Assembly (NCBI RefSeq): GCF_004193175.1
Contig: NZ_SAUH01000001.1
Location: 248,001 to 312,000, forward strand
Direction: 5' to 3'
Source: Streptomyces sp. RFCAC02
GTDB taxonomy: Bacteria > Actinomycetota > Actinomycetes > Streptomycetales > Streptomycetaceae
DNA: 64,000 nucleotides
Made by a program: the position numbers and the translations under genes. Position 1 is the stretch's first letter, and every line of letters starts with the position of its first letter. Shown here piece by piece: positions 62,201 to 64,000 of this stretch. The notes beneath the pieces were generated by a model that ran no database searches, was not told the DNA's origin, and was given only the letters and a program-made list of their open reading frames with translations.

Positions 62201-64000
62201 GACTTCCCCTGCGGCGTTGTACGTGGCGGTGGCGGTGCGGCCGGCAGGGGTGCGGGAGGTGATCTGATTGCCGGCGTCGTCCCAGGTGTAGGTGGTGGTC
62301 AGGTTGGCGGTCGTGGGGTACCGCTCGATGACGGTCTGGGTCAGCTGCCGTCCGAGGGCATCGTAGGTGGCCTCGGTACGGGCACCGGTCGGGTCGGTCA
62401 TCGACAGTTGCAGGCCGGTCGGTGTCCAGCTGTAGGTGGTGACGGTGGGGACGGGGAGGATCGGCTCGGTCTCGGTAGGTGTGAACAGCAGCGAGGGCAG
62501 TTGCTCGGTGCCCGGATCCGGGTCCGTGCGGCGGATCAGGTGGCCGAGTTGGTCGTACGTGTAGGTGGAGGTTCGGCCGAGGGCGTCGGATGTGGAGGCG
62601 ACGCGGCCGAGGGAGTCGTAGGCGATCGTTTCGGTGGCCGTGATGGTGCCGCCGCCGGGAGGCGTGTAATCCGGCCGGGTGACGGAGGTGGGGCGCCCCA
62701 GGTCGTCGTAGGCGGTGCGGCTGACGCCGTTGAGCGGGTCCCTGGTGTGCGTGATGTCGCCGAAGGTGTTGTAACCGGTGACCGTGCGAGGGCGTGTGCC
62801 GTCGGCCTCGGGGCCGACGGCAGTGGTGAGGCGGCCGAGGGCGTCGTATGCGAAGTCGGTCGTGTTTCCTCGTGGGGTGGTGGTGGAGGTGAGCAGGCCT
62901 CGCTGGTCGTACGTGTGCTGGGTCACGCTCTCGCCGTCGGCGTCGCTCACCGTTTCGGTGAGCGGGTTGCCGAGGGAGTCGTAGGTGTATGCGGTGGCGA
63001 GGAACTCTTCCTCGGTCGGCCCGTGCCGCCGCTCTTCCAGCAGACGGTCGGCGTCGTCGTAGGTGTAGGTGGTTCGCCGGTTGAGGTCGTCGGGGTCGAG
63101 GACGCTGGCGATCGTCCGTCCTGTGGTGTCCACCTCGAAGCTGACCGTGGTGAGCCCGCCGTTGCTCACGCGCTGCAGCAGATGGCCAGCCCGGTCGTAG
63201 GTGTTGTCCTCGATGACGATGTCCCGCCCGTCGACGTCCTGGGCCGTGACGGTGGCGACCAGGCCGTCGCCGTAGTACGTGTAGGCGGTCGTCGCGCCCA
63301 TCGCGTCGGTGGAGGCGGCCAGGCGGCCGGCGGGGTCATAGGCGTGGGACTCGAGAGTCAGGTCGCGGACTTCGCCGGTCGGGTCGCCGGTCCAGTCCTC
63401 GAGAACCGACGTCGCGTGCTGGCCGAGGGGGGTGTAGGTGTAGCGGATCACGGTGCCGGCCGGATCGGTGTTCTCCACCACTCGGCCCATCTCGTCGTAG
63501 ACGGTGTAAGACGTGTTGCCTTCCGCGTCGATGGTGCGGTCGAGACGCCCGTGATCGTCGTAGCGGTAGGAAGTGGAGCGCGGTGGGTCGTCACCGGTGA
63601 TGTCGGCGATCGTCTCGGTGAGCTGGTTGCCGTCCGCGTCGAAGGTGCGGGTGACTTCCGCGGTGTGCAGTTCATCTGTCACCGCGTTCTCGCTGCCGGT
63701 GTCGGTCTCGGTGACCACGCGGGAGAGTTCGTCGTAGGTCAGGGTGAGGGTGACGCCGTCCGGCTCGCTGTCGGATATCTCGGTCTCGGTGAGGACGCGG
63801 CCCAGACCGTCGTAGGTGTACTCGGTGACCAGGCCGGAAGGGTGAGTGGTCCGTGCGGTGTCGCCGTTGGCGTAGTAGGCGTAGCGGGTGATCGTTCCGT
63901 CGGCCTGCTCGTCGGTCGCGAGAAGCCCTGCCGGGGTTGTTCCGCCACCGAACGCCGGTTCGGTTCCCGTCGTGTACGTGCGGCGAGTAGTGCGGCCGTC
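59201..64000 (-). CDS. RHS-repeat polymorphic toxin with NUC-type nuclease tip (N terminus outside window)
   Basis: The frame is open at the right edge, so over 1,590 residues are visible without a start. Dozens of YD/RHS repeats of about 20 residues (typically T-Y-D-x2-G-R-L) fill most of it. The repeat-associated core ends with AARWYQPGTGSFASRD and YIAGSPLNGTDPTGH. A hydrophobic segment follows (VIEVAVALLGAAAIASIAGY), then a Pro-rich linker. The C-terminal tip has ARGHLAGCQFGGSGTDLRNL and IENRIAEQV, the RGH motif of DNA/RNA non-specific endonucleases. A SUKH-like immunity gene follows. It kills competing cells by delivering the tip. Confidence 0.92.
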   Translation of the reverse strand, partial: DGRTTRRTYTTGTEPAFGGGTTPAGLLATDEQADGTITRYAYYANGDTARTTHPSGLVTEYTYDGLGRVLTETEISDSEPDGVTLTLTYDELSRVVTETDTGSENAVTDELHTAEVTRTFDADGNQLTETIADITGDDPPRSTSYRYDDHGRLDRTIDAEGNTSYTVYDEMGRVVENTDPAGTVIRYTYTPLGQHATSVLEDWTGDPTGEVRDLTLESHAYDPAGRLAASTDAMGATTAYTYYGDGLVATVTAQDVDGRDIVIEDNTYDRAGHLLQRVSNGGLTTVSFEVDTTGRTIASVLDPDDLNRRTTYTYDDADRLLEERRHGPTEEEFLATAYTYDSLGNPLTETVSDADGESVTQHTYDQRGLLTSTTTPRGNTTDFAYDALGRLTTAVGPEADGTRPRTVTGYNTFGDITHTRDPLNGVSRTAYDDLGRPTSVTRPDYTPPGGGTITATETIAYDSLGRVASTSDALGRTSTYTYDQLGHLIRRTDPDPGTEQLPSLLFTPTETEPILPVPTVTTYSWTPTGLQLSMTDPTGARTEATYDALGRQLTQTVIERYPTTANLTTTYTWDDAGNQITSRTPAGRTATATYNAAGEVLTVADGLGHTTQYGYDTYGRQTDVTDATGHHSRTHFNHLNLAVTTEDYGTGDTVLRAIRAEYDADGNTTATTSATGTRTLNTYDALGRLTQRTVPVDEDTSITTGYGYDAAGNRTTMTDGRGNTTRYTYTPWGQPESTIEPATDTHPEAADRTWTTIYDASGQAVTELLPGGVERHRTHDALGRMTRETGSGAEAPTTDRVFTYDLAGRMTGQATGDLTGGNTYTYNDRGQLLTANGPGGTSAYEYNADGQMTKRTDAAGATVFAYDSVGRLDWAGEDLYALRADYYWDDAGRLLSQTWITPQDDATRSANWEIHATRHYTYDDLGRLTGDELVRGSDDSRITATTYDYDLDDRLTTRTTDGITDTYGYDDAGRLSSWTRGDTTTDYGWDASGNRTSAGDTTAVYDERNRLLTDGDTTYTYTPRGTLASTGERTITSDAFERRITDGETTYRYDSLDRVTQHNDTSFTYDGGSNNLVSDGTALYRRDPGGALLEADGQPLVTDQHSDVTAILTDNGATLSGTRSYDPFGQPLTEDGTLPALGYQSGWTDPDSGDVNMAARWYQPGTGSFASRDTWLVETNRYAYIAGSPLNGTDPTGHCVDGCVIEVAVALLGAAAIASIAGYVSQQAASIDWTGWLSVSSPSSFYDSLTDLVRDQKAARSEAAKAHLEAARSARARASELEFLRRAAQNIGRGISTARPSTGSAGSYSGYSGYSGGGGIHSGSYAGYASAPVITPPPPPPPQNPNRGPNPTPAPALPPAQPHWNADAGRWELSQGWAMSMGRQAVLDLIEANRYVPGEDEDGLPEAFPDESREPGGENGNSEKCDDAGENARGNIVYLPRERFRPGPDGCRATGIIGIFDEPEDMEGGTPTAWNNNCAMGMVTPSDYWQLPKGARARGHLAGCQFGGSGTDLRNLVPLHMKANAPAMSTIENRIAEQVIAGQDVRYIVTPVYDPTAASGVPAYVHLQAYGNRGMAVDCYVHNVAQKESPICLNRTYVR

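Noticed and set aside
59900..64000. Dense periodic sequence that could be read as tandem DNA repeats or a CRISPR-like array.
   Set aside because: The period follows the 20-residue YD repeats of the RHS protein and the units are divergent at DNA level; there are no spacers.

Overview
The window looks like chromosomal DNA of a Streptomyces or close relative. GC content is very high with strongly GC-biased third codon positions, GTG starts and GTGA/ATGA gene overlaps are common, and actinomycete-specific families are present (a WhiB protein, a DUF397 protein with its XRE partner, DUF317 proteins, FxLD lanthipeptide genes).

Layout. 1-6.2 kb is ordinary chromosomal sequence: a methyltransferase of the spermidine synthase type, uppP, a Gfo/Idh/MocA oxidoreductase, ung, a short-chain dehydrogenase with its own promoter, and a DUF3037/HipA-like pair. 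6.2-23.6 kb is the backbone of an integrated, mobilizable element: tyrosine integrase, excisionase, a replication-initiator-like gene with a DnaC-like ATPase, WhiB, a membrane protein, MobC and a relaxase. It carries two cargo blocks. The first (8.7-13.1 kb) is a six-gene operon of a GHKL ATPase, small membrane proteins and an HTH/phosphotransferase-like protein, divergent from an XRE-DUF397 pair. The second (13.2-16.3 kb) is an XRE regulator, an ImmA/IrrE-type metalloprotease, a multi-pass membrane protein and a PAP2-type protein. The right end of the element is not recognised.

23.7-33.2 kb holds a 2H phosphoesterase, a HAD hydrolase, an XRE-TPR regulator and a complete FxLD-type class I lanthipeptide cluster: precursor, LanB, LanC, and one protein joining a thiopeptide-type domain to a protein-isoaspartate-type methyltransferase. 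33.2-37.8 kb has a mostly empty 1.2 kb stretch, a small secreted protein and an ABC exporter-type pair. 37.9-44.2 kb is a patchwork of DUF317 genes, a streptothricin-acetyltransferase-like gene, an intact IS3-family element and an IS5-family element, each sitting among truncated genes.

44.2-49.5 kb has small enzymes (gamma-glutamylcyclotransferase-like, NUDIX, GNAT) and broken regulator and 2H genes. 50.2-58.4 kb is a second FxLD cluster with the methyltransferase and the thiopeptide-type protein as separate genes; its LanB is frameshifted and its terminal phosphotransferase has an in-frame stop. The window ends with a SUKH-like immunity gene and a very large RHS toxin with a nuclease tip, which runs off the right edge.

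How it fits together. In each lanthipeptide cluster the short precursor should be dehydrated by LanB, cyclised by LanC and modified at Asp by the methyltransferase. Both clusters have a TPR-type regulator and a 2H phosphoesterase upstream, so the region looks like repeated acquisition of one kind of cargo. Three genes (relaxase, second 2H, second LanB) each break by exactly one missing base in a short G/C run. That pattern fits either systematic sequence error or parallel decay, and it should be settled before the second cluster is called dead.
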